DNA from: Tetraselmis striata
Lineage: Eukaryota > Chlorophyta > Chlorodendrophyceae > Chlorodendrales > Chlorodendraceae
Assembly: GCA_006384855.1 (NCBI GenBank)
Contig: VCJN01002242.1
Coordinates: 98,064-162,063 of the forward strand
Direction: 5' to 3'
Length of the DNA: 64,000 nucleotides
Positions 23,975 through 35,093 of the stretch are shown piece by piece. The notes below the pieces were generated by a model. It did not search any database and was not told the DNA's origin. It worked only from the letters and a program-made list of their open reading frames with translations. A program made the position numbers and the translations under genes. Each line of letters starts with the position of its first letter. Within the stretch, counting starts at the first letter, position 1.

Positions 23975-25914
23975 CCATCCATATATGATTTATATGTATG
24001 GATATTACTAAATGCTCGTAACCGTAATTACTTTTCTTAAATACTATTATATACAATCCGCAGAATAATGATAAGCAAGCCTTACGTGCAAATTCACAGA
24101 AACCCCCGTGCATGTAAACTCGCCTCGGCGCCCAGGCAATTATCCCAGCGATTAAACATTTCACTGCGGGTGGGCGCACATCAGGAGGCCATGTTATCCC
24201 ATGGGCTACTTCATGGCATTTGCGCTACAGTTCATACTATTTCTTCATAAATACCGGCAATTCCCATGGCAGGACACCAAGAGAACCCCGCGCGCTTCGA
24301 TCAACATTCGCAAAACTCCGAGTATTGGCGGCATGCCACCAGGCGTTTAGCTCAAGCACGCACTTTATTCAGTATCCATATTGCGCAGTGCTGTGGCAAA
24401 TTGCCAAACATAAGCATAGCAAGTGCCCGGCGCACGACGCACATATGTTGCGTATTGCCTTCAGCATATCATGTCTGCACCCCTATTTATCACTAATGTT
24501 ACATCCCGCCATGATATATATTTCCGACGGTGTGTTCTGTGCTTGTCCGATGAGTTACAAACTAGCGTACGACCCGCCAACGGACCCAGCATCAGAAAAA
24601 AACATGAAAAGCCGGTTTTTTGTCTTTGTGAGATATGCTGTCCTCCTTGCGGTTTAGGATCAACGTTGACGGTGAATGGATGTAGTAGGGTATAAAGGTG
24701 ATGGGCAGCAGCTGGCGTCACATTCGTCGATGACTCCGTGCCGGCAGGTGCGCCTAGGGCCCCCGGAGGCCGTAGGACGTAGGGCGTAGGCCCGTGCACC
24801 TGCACCCACCATCGCACTGCTCGTCCGATTCAGCCCCAAGATGGACAACGAGCCCGCCATGGTCGAATGAAATCCATGATGCGCGATCGTTCATAGAGAA
24901 GTTAGTCACCAGCTCCTCCTTCCTGCTGAAGCCCACAAGCTGACCAGACACACACACAAGGCAACCATCGATATTCAAACCAAAAGCACTCCAGAGAAAG
25001 TGCGTTGGTTGCTCAAACAGGGCTCGCAGGGCGAGTTCCGATTGCATTTGGATGTTGGCAGCGAGTACAAAATCAACAACAGCGATAAGAAACCCTGGCG
25101 AGTGTCATATACCGCCTTAATGTCAATGAGGATGCACCATAGAATCTATCTTGTACAATTCATGATGCAATGTTTTGAAACCACCACTACTGGATCAAAG
25201 AAACCGGGCGTGAACATGGCCACTTGTGGGCGATTTGGGCATTACAACGCGGGCCCTTCCTCTTGAATGCGCTAATACCCAACATAATGTAATCCACGGG
25301 AGCAAATGTCCAGCAAAACGAGCGGTCGATGGCCGCTGCTCTCCCCTGAATGTATTTCTGCAACATCGTGATTTGTATATCTGCGGGGTTGATTGCATGA
25401 AGGTAGCACACTTGCGCGTATTACTATATCAGAGGGACTGAGGGAGATAACAATATTTGTAATTACACCGAGTGGTGGCTCAGTTAGAGGCGTCCCTGTG
25501 CCACCAGTAGGTGGACGAAGAGATTGCAGCTGCAGAGCGGTCCCTTCTCACTCATCACAGCAACTGTGGTAAGATGCAATAGTTTCCAGCAGGGTGCACC
25601 TTGTGGACTCAAAATCGGCACGCGGCAGCGTGTGAACAGACATTTCAATTATCACCAATGAATACTTCGAGACAGCAGCAACCTTCTGGGTGTCATATAT
25701 CATCAACAGGATAACACAATGATACCCTTAGACAGCCCATCGTTGGACTGTCTAGATTTTCTCGCCGGCGTCTACACAAGCCAATCTTGCCATGGCCACG
25801 TGGATCACAATTAAGTCCAAAGAGCCGCATCACCTCAGAAAATTGCTCATTCCACAACAGTCCTGCTCAATCCACAGAGCAGTTGGCGAAGTAAGCCCAA
25901 TGCCCTGGTTGGCA
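23973..25914. other. Intergenic region, no gene recognised
   Basis: A stretch at about 24080-24200 weakly resembles the left end of the TIR element (AGAAACCCCCGTG, CTCGCCTCGG) and may be an older relic. The open frame at 24754-25047 (-) has no family match I know. Nothing else supported. Confidence 0.35.
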
Positions 25915-26827
25915 CTACTCCACATTGAAGGAAACACCGGCTGCATCATGGCCCTCGATGCCCGCAGTGATGACGTCCCCGCGGCGCACTGGCCCCACGC
26001 CCTCCGGCGTGCCGGTAAGAATGAGGTCGCCCGCCTCCAACGTATGTACAGCGCTCACGGCCGCGATAAGTTGCGGCACGGAGAAAAGCATGCCAGAGGT
26101 GCTTCCGCGCTGCCGTATGTCCCCATTGACAGCGCACCACAGCGTGAGCGCGTGCGGGTCTGCCACGGCGCCCTTGTCGATGAAGTCGCCCACAGGCAGC
26201 GAGGTGTCAAACCCCTTGGCGGCAGTCCAAGGAAGCCCTTTGGCCTTGGCCGCCGCCTGCCACTGCCGCGCAGTCATGTCCAGCGCCAGGCAGTAGCCGG
26301 CCACATGCTCCATAGCGGACGACGCGGGGATGCGGCGCCCGGGGGTGCCGATTACCACGCCCAACTCGGTCTCGTGGTGCAGTTCCTCCAGGCCGTCCGG
26401 AATCACGATGGGACTGCCTGCCCGCACATAGCTGAGCGAGGGACGGGGCTGTCAGCAGCTTCCCTGGCTGCCTTTAAGACAGCGCAGCCTAGCGTTGCGG
26501 GCCGCCCAGCCGTCCGTGCGGAGAGAGCACTAGCAACAATACTGCAAAACGGTGTCAAGTGGATGATAAAAAAATGTCGTTACTGGGCCTAATACACAAA
26601 CGTCGCATCTTACTGACTACAACACCTATAAGCTGGTTACATCGTCTTGTCAGCTAGCAGAGGAGTAAGGGATGGCAGAACTTGATGACTATAATGGAGC
26701 GTCGCCTACCCAGGGTTGTCTGTAAGTGGATTGCTGTCTAACCAGTTCGTCGTTGAAAGGCCGCCGTGGAGACTCTGCAAGGGTTTCGTCACTGGTGCCC
26801 GTCCTGTCCTGGGGGCGAAAGAAAAAT

Positions 26828-26864
<37 letters not shown>

Positions 26865-27284
26865 AGATGCAAGGCGCCCGTCAAGCGAATACCTGGAGGT
26901 AGGCTTGAGAAACCAAAAGGGCGCAGTTGGGACTTCGTTGTTGAGCTCCTGTGCATGCAGCCGATAATTGCGGCCGATGGCGACTACCTGACGGCAATGC
27001 ACGCCGTGAGTTAGCACCTCGGACTCTAGTGGGCATTGGGATTTCGAACGGTTAACACCCCTGTATGATATCTGGCGTCGTCGGAACTACGTATTCATCG
27101 ACAGTCATAGCTGCTGGTAGGCTGCACACCATCAAGGGGGCCGGATGGCGATGGCTATCCCCGCTACCGCCCCTCCTTTCTGTGAAAGTAGACGACGCCT
27201 TGGGGGGCGCCCAGGACAGGCCGGGGCGCCCACCTTCCGGCCGTGCGTCCACCAGCGCGACATCACTGCTGTCGGCGGCGCCAT
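25915..27284 (-). CDS. FAHD1: FAHD1: acylpyruvase / oxaloacetate decarboxylase
   Basis: Fumarylacetoacetate-hydrolase-fold enzyme. Family members hydrolyse acylpyruvates and decarboxylate oxaloacetate, usually in mitochondria. Three exons (27234-27284, 26893-26987, 25915-26431) splice in phase to 220 residues, close to the 224 of human FAHD1. Exon 1 gives MSRWWTHGRK, matching the short lead before the VVAIGRNY strand. The exon 2/3 splice rebuilds FLKPTSSYVRAGSPIVIP. The metal ligands are present: Glu69 and Glu71 in HHETELGVVIG and Asp100 in LALDMTARQ. Other hallmarks are KGLPWTAAKGFD, LTGTPEGVGPV and the C-terminal VSFNVE. No clear transit peptide is seen. Intron 2 in transcript order carries the family's longest poly-C/G run in this window (33 bases at 26830). 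The start is the ATG at 27284; another in-frame ATG lies seven codons later. Confidence 0.93.
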
Positions 27285-28570
27285 ACCGCTCGCGGCGCGC
27301 CGGTTCACACACAGCAGTTGGGTTCTTGGCTATGGCGCCGTCTATCGATGCGCGCAGGTTGCATCAGCACCAGGCCATCAGCAGCAGCAGCAGCGGCAGC
27401 AGCGCCCAGCAGCATCAGCAGCGCGCCGCGCGTCAGAAGCAGCAGCAGCAGCAGCAGCGCTCACCGTCGCATAACCCAGCCTAACCCAGTCTCAAGCCAA
27501 CCCCAAGCCATATACAGGGAAGGATTACTCAGCAGCTTCGGCGCGGCGTGCGTGTTGCGTCACCGTATTCGTGCGCGCGCGGACATAATCGTCGTCGTCT
27601 TTGCCGCCGCGCCGAGCACTATGCGACTGCTGCGCCCGCTGAGCGCGGTACTCAAACCCTAAAACCGTAAGTGCCTGTACCCTGTATAGCGCAGGGATTG
27701 CGCCTGTTCATCTTTCGACACCGAAGTACCGGTACCAGGCCCCTTTATTTTCGCCCAATCTCAGTAGGTCATGCTACACCAACATTATAATCCTTCGCGG
27801 GGCAGCTGGAACTAGAGTAGTGCTTGACCTGAAACCCAACTGGAATCCTAATTGTTGCTAAATCTCTATCATCATAGGGTTTATCCGAACCCTATTACCC
27901 TATTACCCTATGTCCTATATATACAGAGTGGTCTTATTAATGGCGACACAATGGGCCTTAATTTCAACTTTGAAATACATAGTTACGGACAAAGCCCCTT
28001 AACACATGGGTTGGTGCCCAAGACGTGCCGCCGCGCATGCATCGAAGCGAGCATTGCATGGTGGCATGGACATGCATGGGTGTGGAAATATGTTAACAGA
28101 TAAGAGGCTAGGGTGGTGTTGGGTGAGGCATGTAAGCGAAGCCCACGCACTGCGCGGTGTGTATTGACACCAATGCCAATATGCATTGTCGCCTCATTGA
28201 GCAATCCCTAAAATGCACGCAAATATTCATCGCATGTCTAAGATGGTGCCAAAAGTTGTGAACCGCCAATCTCACAACATTTCTATACGTGTTGTTAGCG
28301 TGATATGACTTCGGTTTTCAAGGATTTCATGATGGTTTTCAAGACCATCCGACTCAGACAACACATACAGATAAAACAATCGGAATTGGACGTTGGTGAC
28401 ATCATGTGGTCACAACAGAGGCATGTGACTTTATGCCAATTGTGTCCTAAAGCCTCAGACAGTGACACCCGGAAGGTGGGATGTGAGTAGTAGGGGCGTG
28501 ATGGGTGTAGTTGCACACGAGCCACTCATACTTGGTGCATGCCTTAATCTTTAGAATGCCTTAATGCCGA
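27285..28570. other. Upstream flank of FAHD1 and intergenic DNA
   Basis: Contains the CAG-rich tract (27358-27463) and a CCCTATTA-type short repeat near 27890 (three units). A + strand frame from 27332 would encode a Gln/Ser-rich peptide, but this is what any CAG repeat gives; no gene is supported. Confidence 0.35.
27358..27463. repeat. Imperfect CAG trinucleotide repeat
   Basis: Runs of CAG broken by CGG, CAC and CAT triplets, ending in an eight-unit CAG run near 27440. Lies about 80 bases upstream of the FAHD1 start. Confidence 0.85.
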
Positions 28571-29830
28571 CTAGCGTGATTTCGAGCGAGCAACCCCCTC
28601 CGGCGGTCGACTACTTCTACCACGCACGACGCGCCACGTATACTCGTCCCCGTATAAGGTTAACGTAGTTATATACATGTTCGAGCGCGGGCGCACAGCC
28701 ACGGGTGCGCCTTGCAACCATGCGCCATACATACGGAGTTCGCTCCAACTCGCACATGCCCCCGGAGTCCGACCATATGCGTCACCGAGTGCAACGCAAC
28801 TAGCAAGCCCGGGCGGACATCGGAGCCGGACGCAAGGTCGTCGACATGATCCGCAACGGTGTGCGCATCCCATTCAAAGACGGGCCACCTACCCTCTTTC
28901 ACCAAGACGTCTTGATGGAGGACGCGAAGCCTGATCAACTTCGCTTCATAAACGGCGAGTTGGCTCGCTTCCTAGCTAGCAGCGGGGCGTGGGAGGAAGG
29001 CCACTACTCGAGGAGGTGGGTCTCGTGGCTTTTTCTCTTCCCCAAGCATGGGATCCACAAGTGGCGACTTATTGTCATCGACCTGCGCCCTCTCAACCGC
29101 TATTGCGAGGAGCGGAACCTGAGCTTCGAGACCCTCACCCGGCCGCGCCATACGACAACCTGATGGCCCGGCAACTACTTGTCGTACATGGACATGATGA
29201 CGGTTTCTATGCCGTCGGCCTTGCCTCTAAAGATCGAGATTACTTCACCATCGACTACCGAGGCAAGCTCCACCCGCTGGCGGGGCTCCCCATGGGCTGG
29301 AGTCTGAGCAACTACTACTACTTCTGCTCCTTCACGGCTGCAATCAACCGACACCTACGTCGCCTCGACTCCACGGTGACCCCTCACGGAGTGCGCCGGT
29401 CCTAGCTCGGTGTGGGCCGCCGCCAGACTAACGCCGACACTTCCGTGGCTGTCGAATGGTTCCCTATATGGACGACTTCTTGTTTTATGCATCAAGCCGA
29501 GCACGCAAGCGCACGCCGTACGAGACCGCGCATCACTTCTTTGTTGGCAAAGCTTGGCCTTAGCTGACACCCGGACAAGGGCCAGTGGGAAATGATACAA
29601 AGGATGGAGCATATCGGCTTGAAGTTCGACTCACAGAACGGCAATATCCGAGTGCAAGAGCGCTAGCTCGAGTCGCTCGCTGCAACGGCCCTCGGCCCCA
29701 TCCGCCGAGCTAAACGAGGCAAGCAAGCGATGGCTGCCCGTGCGAGGGCTCGCGTCCCTTGCGCCGCGCCCGCCAATTCCTCTTCCTTGCCATCAAGCCG
29801 GCCCGGTACTACTTGTGCGAGCTGCATGAC
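28571..29830 (+). mobile_element. DIRS-type retroelement fossil (RT and part of RNase H)
   Basis: Plus-strand remains of a DIRS-like polymerase. KHGIHKWRLIVIDLRPLNRY, a domain end with GLPMGWSLSNYYYFCSF, and a YMDDF catalytic box near 29465 identify the RT; a short RNase H-side remnant follows. Clearly broken, with several breaks, and old. Related pieces lie at 47165-48960, 51540-52090 and 52681-52975, so these may be one scattered family. Confidence 0.8.
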
Positions 29831-30079
29831 GTGCTCCGGACCAAGGACTCATGGACTGGGCACGTCTCAAGAATACTCACCGGCAGCTCCGGCGTGACCT
29901 CGAGTGCCGCAGCCCCTCTATCGGTAACGCAGTAACGGCCGCTCCAAATACAACCCCGTTGAGACCGTTGATGATAGTTGCGGTTTAGCTCATGTGGACG
30001 CGGCCTATACATATAACCCAAGCCAAGGCGCCTTTTCGGAAATCCGCTCTGCCCCCTCCCTTGCTCAAAATATATGCAA

Positions 30080-31506
30080 TCTACCTGGCCACGAAAGTGT
30101 ATGAAGGTTTTAATGGGTGTGATTTCGCTTAGGGCGGTTCTAGTCGATAAACGCATGCAACATCTATGCTGTTGCAGTCACTGCGGGGAAACCCATGAAA
30201 TTAAGGGCGTGCACATGATGATACGAGGTCAATACGAGAGTGTGCGGTGCGCGCGCGGCACTAATAATTTGGCAAAATCAATGTAACATGAGTTGGACAG
30301 TAGGGTGGTGGCCGGTTTGAGCGCACGACGGCACACCGGAATTTGAGCATAAAGAACTGTGTTTTTTCTCCCGTGGTTGTCGAGAAACATATGTGTAAAG
30401 GCGCAACATATGCTTTGTTATCTGCCTATACTCCGTGCTGCTCGGCGTATGGTTTAGCGTCTATAGTCAGCTAGCGGGCTACATGCAATATGCAACATTC
30501 GCAAACTGGCGTGTCGCCATACAAAGTCCAGTATTCTTGCAATCACGCCGAAATTAAATATCGTTTCGCCGTTTTATCATATTATAATTTCGAATAACGC
30601 ACTAGAAATCCCGCGAGCGGGGCTCTCTAGTCCGTTTGTTCGCATATCATTCTCACACCATTCCGATAAAACAACGAAACTATATGACCTGTCAAAGATA
30701 CCCTCCCTACTCTGGCATGCCAGCCAACCAACTCATTGTCGGGGAAGGGGGGAGGGGGGGCATGATAAGGGCATGTAATGTGCAACTGCACGCAAACTCC
30801 CATGCGCGAGGACCGCTTGGATGCGTCTCCACGTCGCGTCGACCCCGTCGTCATTTAGGATCCTCCCTTGTGGTCATCGGTGAAATGTGCTACGACATGC
30901 TCGCGTACATGTGGCTGCGCTAGTCGTGAAATTGTTGTTGCTGGGGCGAGCCCGCGGTGCAGGTGGTATAAGCATTCCCCAGTGGAGTCCAAAACACTTC
31001 AGCATGTATACTAACTAACGAGACGCATTCAGTGGCGGTTATCTTGCAGCTTGGAACATTGTGGCCTTGATTGTTTTGTAAAATTGTCTTGCATTATTGG
31101 CACACTGTTGTCATGGAAATTAATGCCCATGATGCATTGCAACACTAGCATGCATTTATTCTCAAAGCTGCGCGTCATACGACATGCCATGCATATGTCC
31201 ACCCACTACCACCGGGATCGCGTGTGCAAATGCTGCGACGGACGGTAGCTTCACCGCCAACATGTTGCTCCCATGTGCGCTGGCCGTATTTTGGTGCTTG
31301 TCGCCCTTTGCCAGACGCCATTGCCGAAAAAACATTTTTTCACAAGTGCAATAACTACCGGACGAAGCGGCTGCCTCCTTGGCGCAGGAGGAGGCTTGCA
31401 TGCAATGACGAAAGGCGAGGCTTCATGGGCCCCGCATCCCCTCGCCTTGGGCGAGGATACGCGCGGATTTCTCTGTGCAAAGGTATATGTATGTGGAGTG
31501 CTACTG
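30080..31506 (-). mobile_element. TIR DNA element, copy 3 (inverted, most diverged)
   Basis: Reverse-orientation copy of the element at 2635 and 22450. Its left side (TTTTAATGGGTGTGATTTCG) matches the complement of the other copies' right end; its right side (GAGGATACGCGCGGATTTCT) matches the complement of their left end. Terminal repeats are worn (GGCCACGAAAGT for CCCACAGAAGT). The internal hairpin remains at about 30557-30688. Divergence indicates this is the oldest copy. Confidence 0.75.
30557..30688. repeat. Internal hairpin of TIR element copy 3
   Basis: CGTTTCGCCGTTTTATCATA on the left pairs imperfectly with CCGATAAAACAACGAAAC on the right. Same position as in the other two copies, although the arm sequence differs. 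Confidence 0.6.
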
Positions 31507-32156
31507 CATATCGCGCGCCTCAAATATACTGTTCCACACATAATGGCATGCTATGCTGCTGCTCATCCGTACACAGTACGGTATTGTACTCGTTATTCAA
31601 GTCAACATGATCAGCTGTTGCTGCTGACTGCGCGACAGGTGTCTGCGGTTATTACATGGTGGCAGCATGTATGGTCTTTGCAGCCCCTGGGGCGGTGGGG
31701 CCGTACAGGCAGGGGCGTAGCTAAGCGATCCTGGGACGGTAATCCTTAGCTAGGGACGACCTTTACGGGATACCTGTAGTGATCGGGTCGTCATCGGATT
31801 AATACCCCCAGGGACTGCGCCACAGCGCGAGGATGTGCCAATTTAATCCGGGATTTTTCCCTTGTGGCAGGAACGCAGCGACCACATTAATCCTTTACAC
31901 CTTGCTAGCTGGTGCCAGTGGAAGGATTCTTGCAGGAACAATTTCGCCTGCCCGGCCCGGGGTTCCCAACATAATCCAGCAGCCGCTTACAAAGAAGGCA
32001 GCGTACGGGTACCTATAATCTTTGCAAGCAGCTAGTAGCGGCTTAACCAGCCGGGCCTGCGGAAGCGTCTGCCTCCGGCTACTGCAGAACTCTACCGTCT
32101 GCCAGCATCCACGCAAAGGACAAGCCCGAACAGCCCGCAACTGCTTGGGTGCCGCC
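31507..32156. other. Intergenic region upstream of the thioredoxin-fold gene
   Basis: Presumed promoter and 5' UTR of the + strand gene starting at 32157. No TATA box at a convincing distance and no recognisable repeat. Confidence 0.35.
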
Positions 32157-33314
32157 ATGCCCCGGCCTCAGCCCCACACGCTCCCCGCCGCGCTCGCGCT
32201 GCTCGCGACGCTGCTGCTCGGCACGCGCGCTGCTGAGGACAAGTCGAACGGCTTCAACAGCGCCATCGACTGGAAGTCCATGGAAGGTGCGGAACCAGCC
32301 GCCGCGGGCCCTGGGCATTGCGGTGGGGGAGGTTGCAGGAGGGCGAACGGGGAGCACGCCAGTCTGTGGGCTGGGCTGCGCAAGGGTGGCTCATGCCCTG
32401 CCCCTCTACCACCCCGGGCTGACATCCAACGCCACGGCTCCCCCGCGGCCCGCAGACATGAATTCCTTCGACTACGCCTCAAACACGAAGCCGATAATGT
32501 ACCTGTTCAACAAGCCATGGTGCGGCGCTTGCAAGCGGCTGAAGTCGGAGTTCGTGGGCAAAGAGGGCATGAAGATCGCCGAGATGGCGAAGGACTTCGT
32601 GATGGTGCGACTAACCGCCCTGCTGGTGCCATGCCGCGCTGCGTTCCGATGGGCGAACGCGCGCACGCAAGAAGCATCAGGGAAGCATCAAGTGGGGGGG
32701 GGGGGGGGGGGGGTACTGGTACTCGGAGTGTGGAGACCGGTGGCATCTCGGGGATGCAGCTGCCCTGGCAAGGCATGACCGCTGGCAGGCAGAGACCTTT
32801 AGTGGGATAGGGCAGGGCAGCTTGCGGCTAACCATATCCGGGCTTGACAGGGCACTACCAGTCATCATTAGAACCAGTGTCTGAACCTCTGCCCCTGACG
32901 CCGTGACGCCCACACCGCCTGCAGGTCAATGTTGGCGAGGATGTCTCGGACAAGGTGACGATTATGTCTCTGTGATCCCCATGTGCACCGTGCTGCCAGT
33001 CTCGTTGGGGGCCGATGTGCCGCGGCGCCCACCCCTGGAACCAATCCCCGCCATACGCGATTACGACCACCTCCACAATTCCCCGCTGATGTACGCCCAC
33101 ATGGCTGCCTTTGTGCGCCCTGCAGAAATTCTCCCCCGACGGCGGTTACATCCCCAGGATCCTTTACGCGGAGCCCGACGGCGACCTGCGCTCCGACGTC
33201 ACCAACAAGATGGGCAACCCAAAGTACGGCTACTTTTACAGCAGCGCCTGGGAGGTGGAGAAGGGCATGACCAACGCGCTGTCCCGCCTCACGGGTCAGC
33301 ACACGGAGCTCTAA
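32157..33314 (+). CDS. TXNDC12: ER thioredoxin-fold protein of the TXNDC12/AGR type
   Basis: Four exons (32157-32286, 32456-32604, 32925-32954, 33126-33314) splice in phase to 165 residues, the size of TXNDC12 (ERp18) proteins. Residues 1-25 form a signal peptide (hydrophobic AALALLATLLLG, cleavage likely near TRA-A). The active site is WCGACK with Cys66 and Cys69. The cis-Pro region lies in FSPDGGYIPRILYAEPDGDL, a hallmark of this family. The C-terminus is HTEL, a KDEL-type retrieval signal. Together these place it in the ER lumen, where relatives catalyse or assist disulfide formation. The start is the ATG at 32157, directly followed by the signal peptide. Convergent with the E2 gene; the stops are 180 bases apart. 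An intron 2 poly-G run (about 32694) is an exception to the poly-C trend. Confidence 0.9.
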
Positions 33315-33379
33315 TACGGGACCCCGGGCCCCGGCAGCGCGCTCCCGCACCTACGCCAATGGGCGCCGTATATGAATGA

Positions 33380-33384
33380 TTACA
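33380..33384 (-). terminator. Possible TGTAA polyadenylation signal of the E2 gene
   Basis: TTACA on the + strand (TGTAA in the E2 transcript) lies about 110 bases after the E2 stop, in the short gap between the two convergent genes. Positional evidence only. Confidence 0.3.
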
Positions 33385-33491
33385 TCCGCGCGCGCAGTCA
33401 CGCCCGGCATGCCCTTCCTGTTCCCTACTCGTACCCATCATGCGCTGGGCCCCCACCCGCCCATTCTATGGCATGCCTACCATGCCTACAT

Positions 33492-35059
33492 CTACAGCAT
33501 TAGTGTCAGCGGGTTCTCGATGTAGCCCTTGAACGCCTTGAGCCAGGTCGCGCCGACGGCGCCGTCCACCACGCGGTGGTCGCAGCTCAGCGTCACGTTG
33601 ACCACCGTCTCCTCCTTGAACTGCCCGTCTGATCCCATCATCACCTTCTTGTCGGCGCCGCCGATGGCCAGGATGCACGCCTGCCAGCACAGACACCCCC
33701 CCAATCAGCACACCAACCCCATGCTGGTGATATCAGGAAACCAGGGGGTAGGGAGGGTCCCACAGAATCTCTCGCCAACACGCAAAAACGGAGTTGAGTG
33801 AACAGTACTGCGCCATCAATTGCATTCTAACCGAAGTCAACAACATCTTTTGCATCATCGCGATGGCTACCGCACATGATATGTTTGCAGTGTATTCTGA
33901 TGACGTTTGACCCATTTGATAATCCCCCCGCTTTGCCAATGGTGCAATAGCAATAATGCGCGGATCCCAGAGTGTGTTCCCTGGAATCCCGTTCCTTCTG
34001 CTCCACAAAATGGTTGGGTGTGCATTCTGAACCAGATGGGTTCGTCAGTGTCATTAGGCTATTGTCAATGGGGGACTTTCACTTGCACTACATGAAGGCA
34101 GAGGCAATGAAAAGTCTCCATTCGTCTCCGCCTTGATTGCCAGGCCGAGTTCGGTTTTGTTCGACTAGGGTAGACACACCGTGCCGGCGGGCAGCACTGG
34201 GGTGACCATATCCATTGTCATATACCCGACGCCTCCAACAACTACAGATCGCAATTGTGATCATCATCAATGCTGTCTTTTCTATCTTGACTCCGGAACA
34301 AGGGGGGGGGGGGGGGGGGGGGCACCTGTGGGGGGTTGATGATCGCGGAGAAGGACTTGATGCCGAACATGCCCAGGTTGGAGATGGTGAAGGTGCCGCC
34401 CATGAACTCGGCGGGTGCGAGCTTGCCCTCCTTGGCCTTGGCGGCCAGCCGCTGCACGTCCGCGCTGATTGCCGCGAGCCCCTTGCGGTCAGCGTCCTTC
34501 ACGATGGGCACCATCAGCCCCACGTCCGTCTGCACCGCAACCGACATGTCGACCGACTTGTACTGGCGGATGAAGTCGCCCTGCCAGGAGGCGTTGACCT
34601 CCGGCACTGCCATCAGCGCCGCGGCCGCCGCCTTGATGACAAAGTCGTTGACGGAGATCTTGATGCCCTGCGCCTCCAGGCTCTTGTTCAGCTGCGAGCG
34701 CAACGACATCATATTGTCCACCTTGCAGTCCACCGACAGGTAGTAATGCGGGATGGTGCGCTTGGACTCCAGCAGCCGCGACGCGGTGATCTTCTTAATC
34801 TGCGACACCGGGATGTCCTCGTACGGCGGCAGCCCCCCAAAGTCCGCGGTGGACATGGCCGGGCCGTCGGCCGAGGTAGGCGCAGAGGACTTTGCCTACG
34901 CACAGCCAGCAACGCCGCCGACAAGGCATATCTCAGCCGTCATGAGCTGAACGCCCATGGAAACAACAGCCCTCGCGGCTCCTGTGCCAGGTAGTCACTG
35001 CATGCATCACTCTTCAAAAGTAAAGTGGCTACTGCGCACACAGGAGACAGAGGATTGCG

Positions 35060-35093
<34 letters not shown>

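Noticed and set aside
24754-25047. Minus-strand frame of 97 codons (VVHLGAESDEQCDGGCRCTG)
   Set aside because: Protein-like in places, but no family, no splice partner and no conserved context.
25478-25530. Possible tRNA (GGTGGCTCAGTTAGAGGCG looks like a D-arm)
   Set aside because: No acceptor stem, anticodon arm or T-arm could be paired around it.
27332-27484. Gln/Ser-rich protein on the + strand upstream of FAHD1
   Set aside because: It follows from the CAG repeat alone; there is no supporting domain or splice structure.
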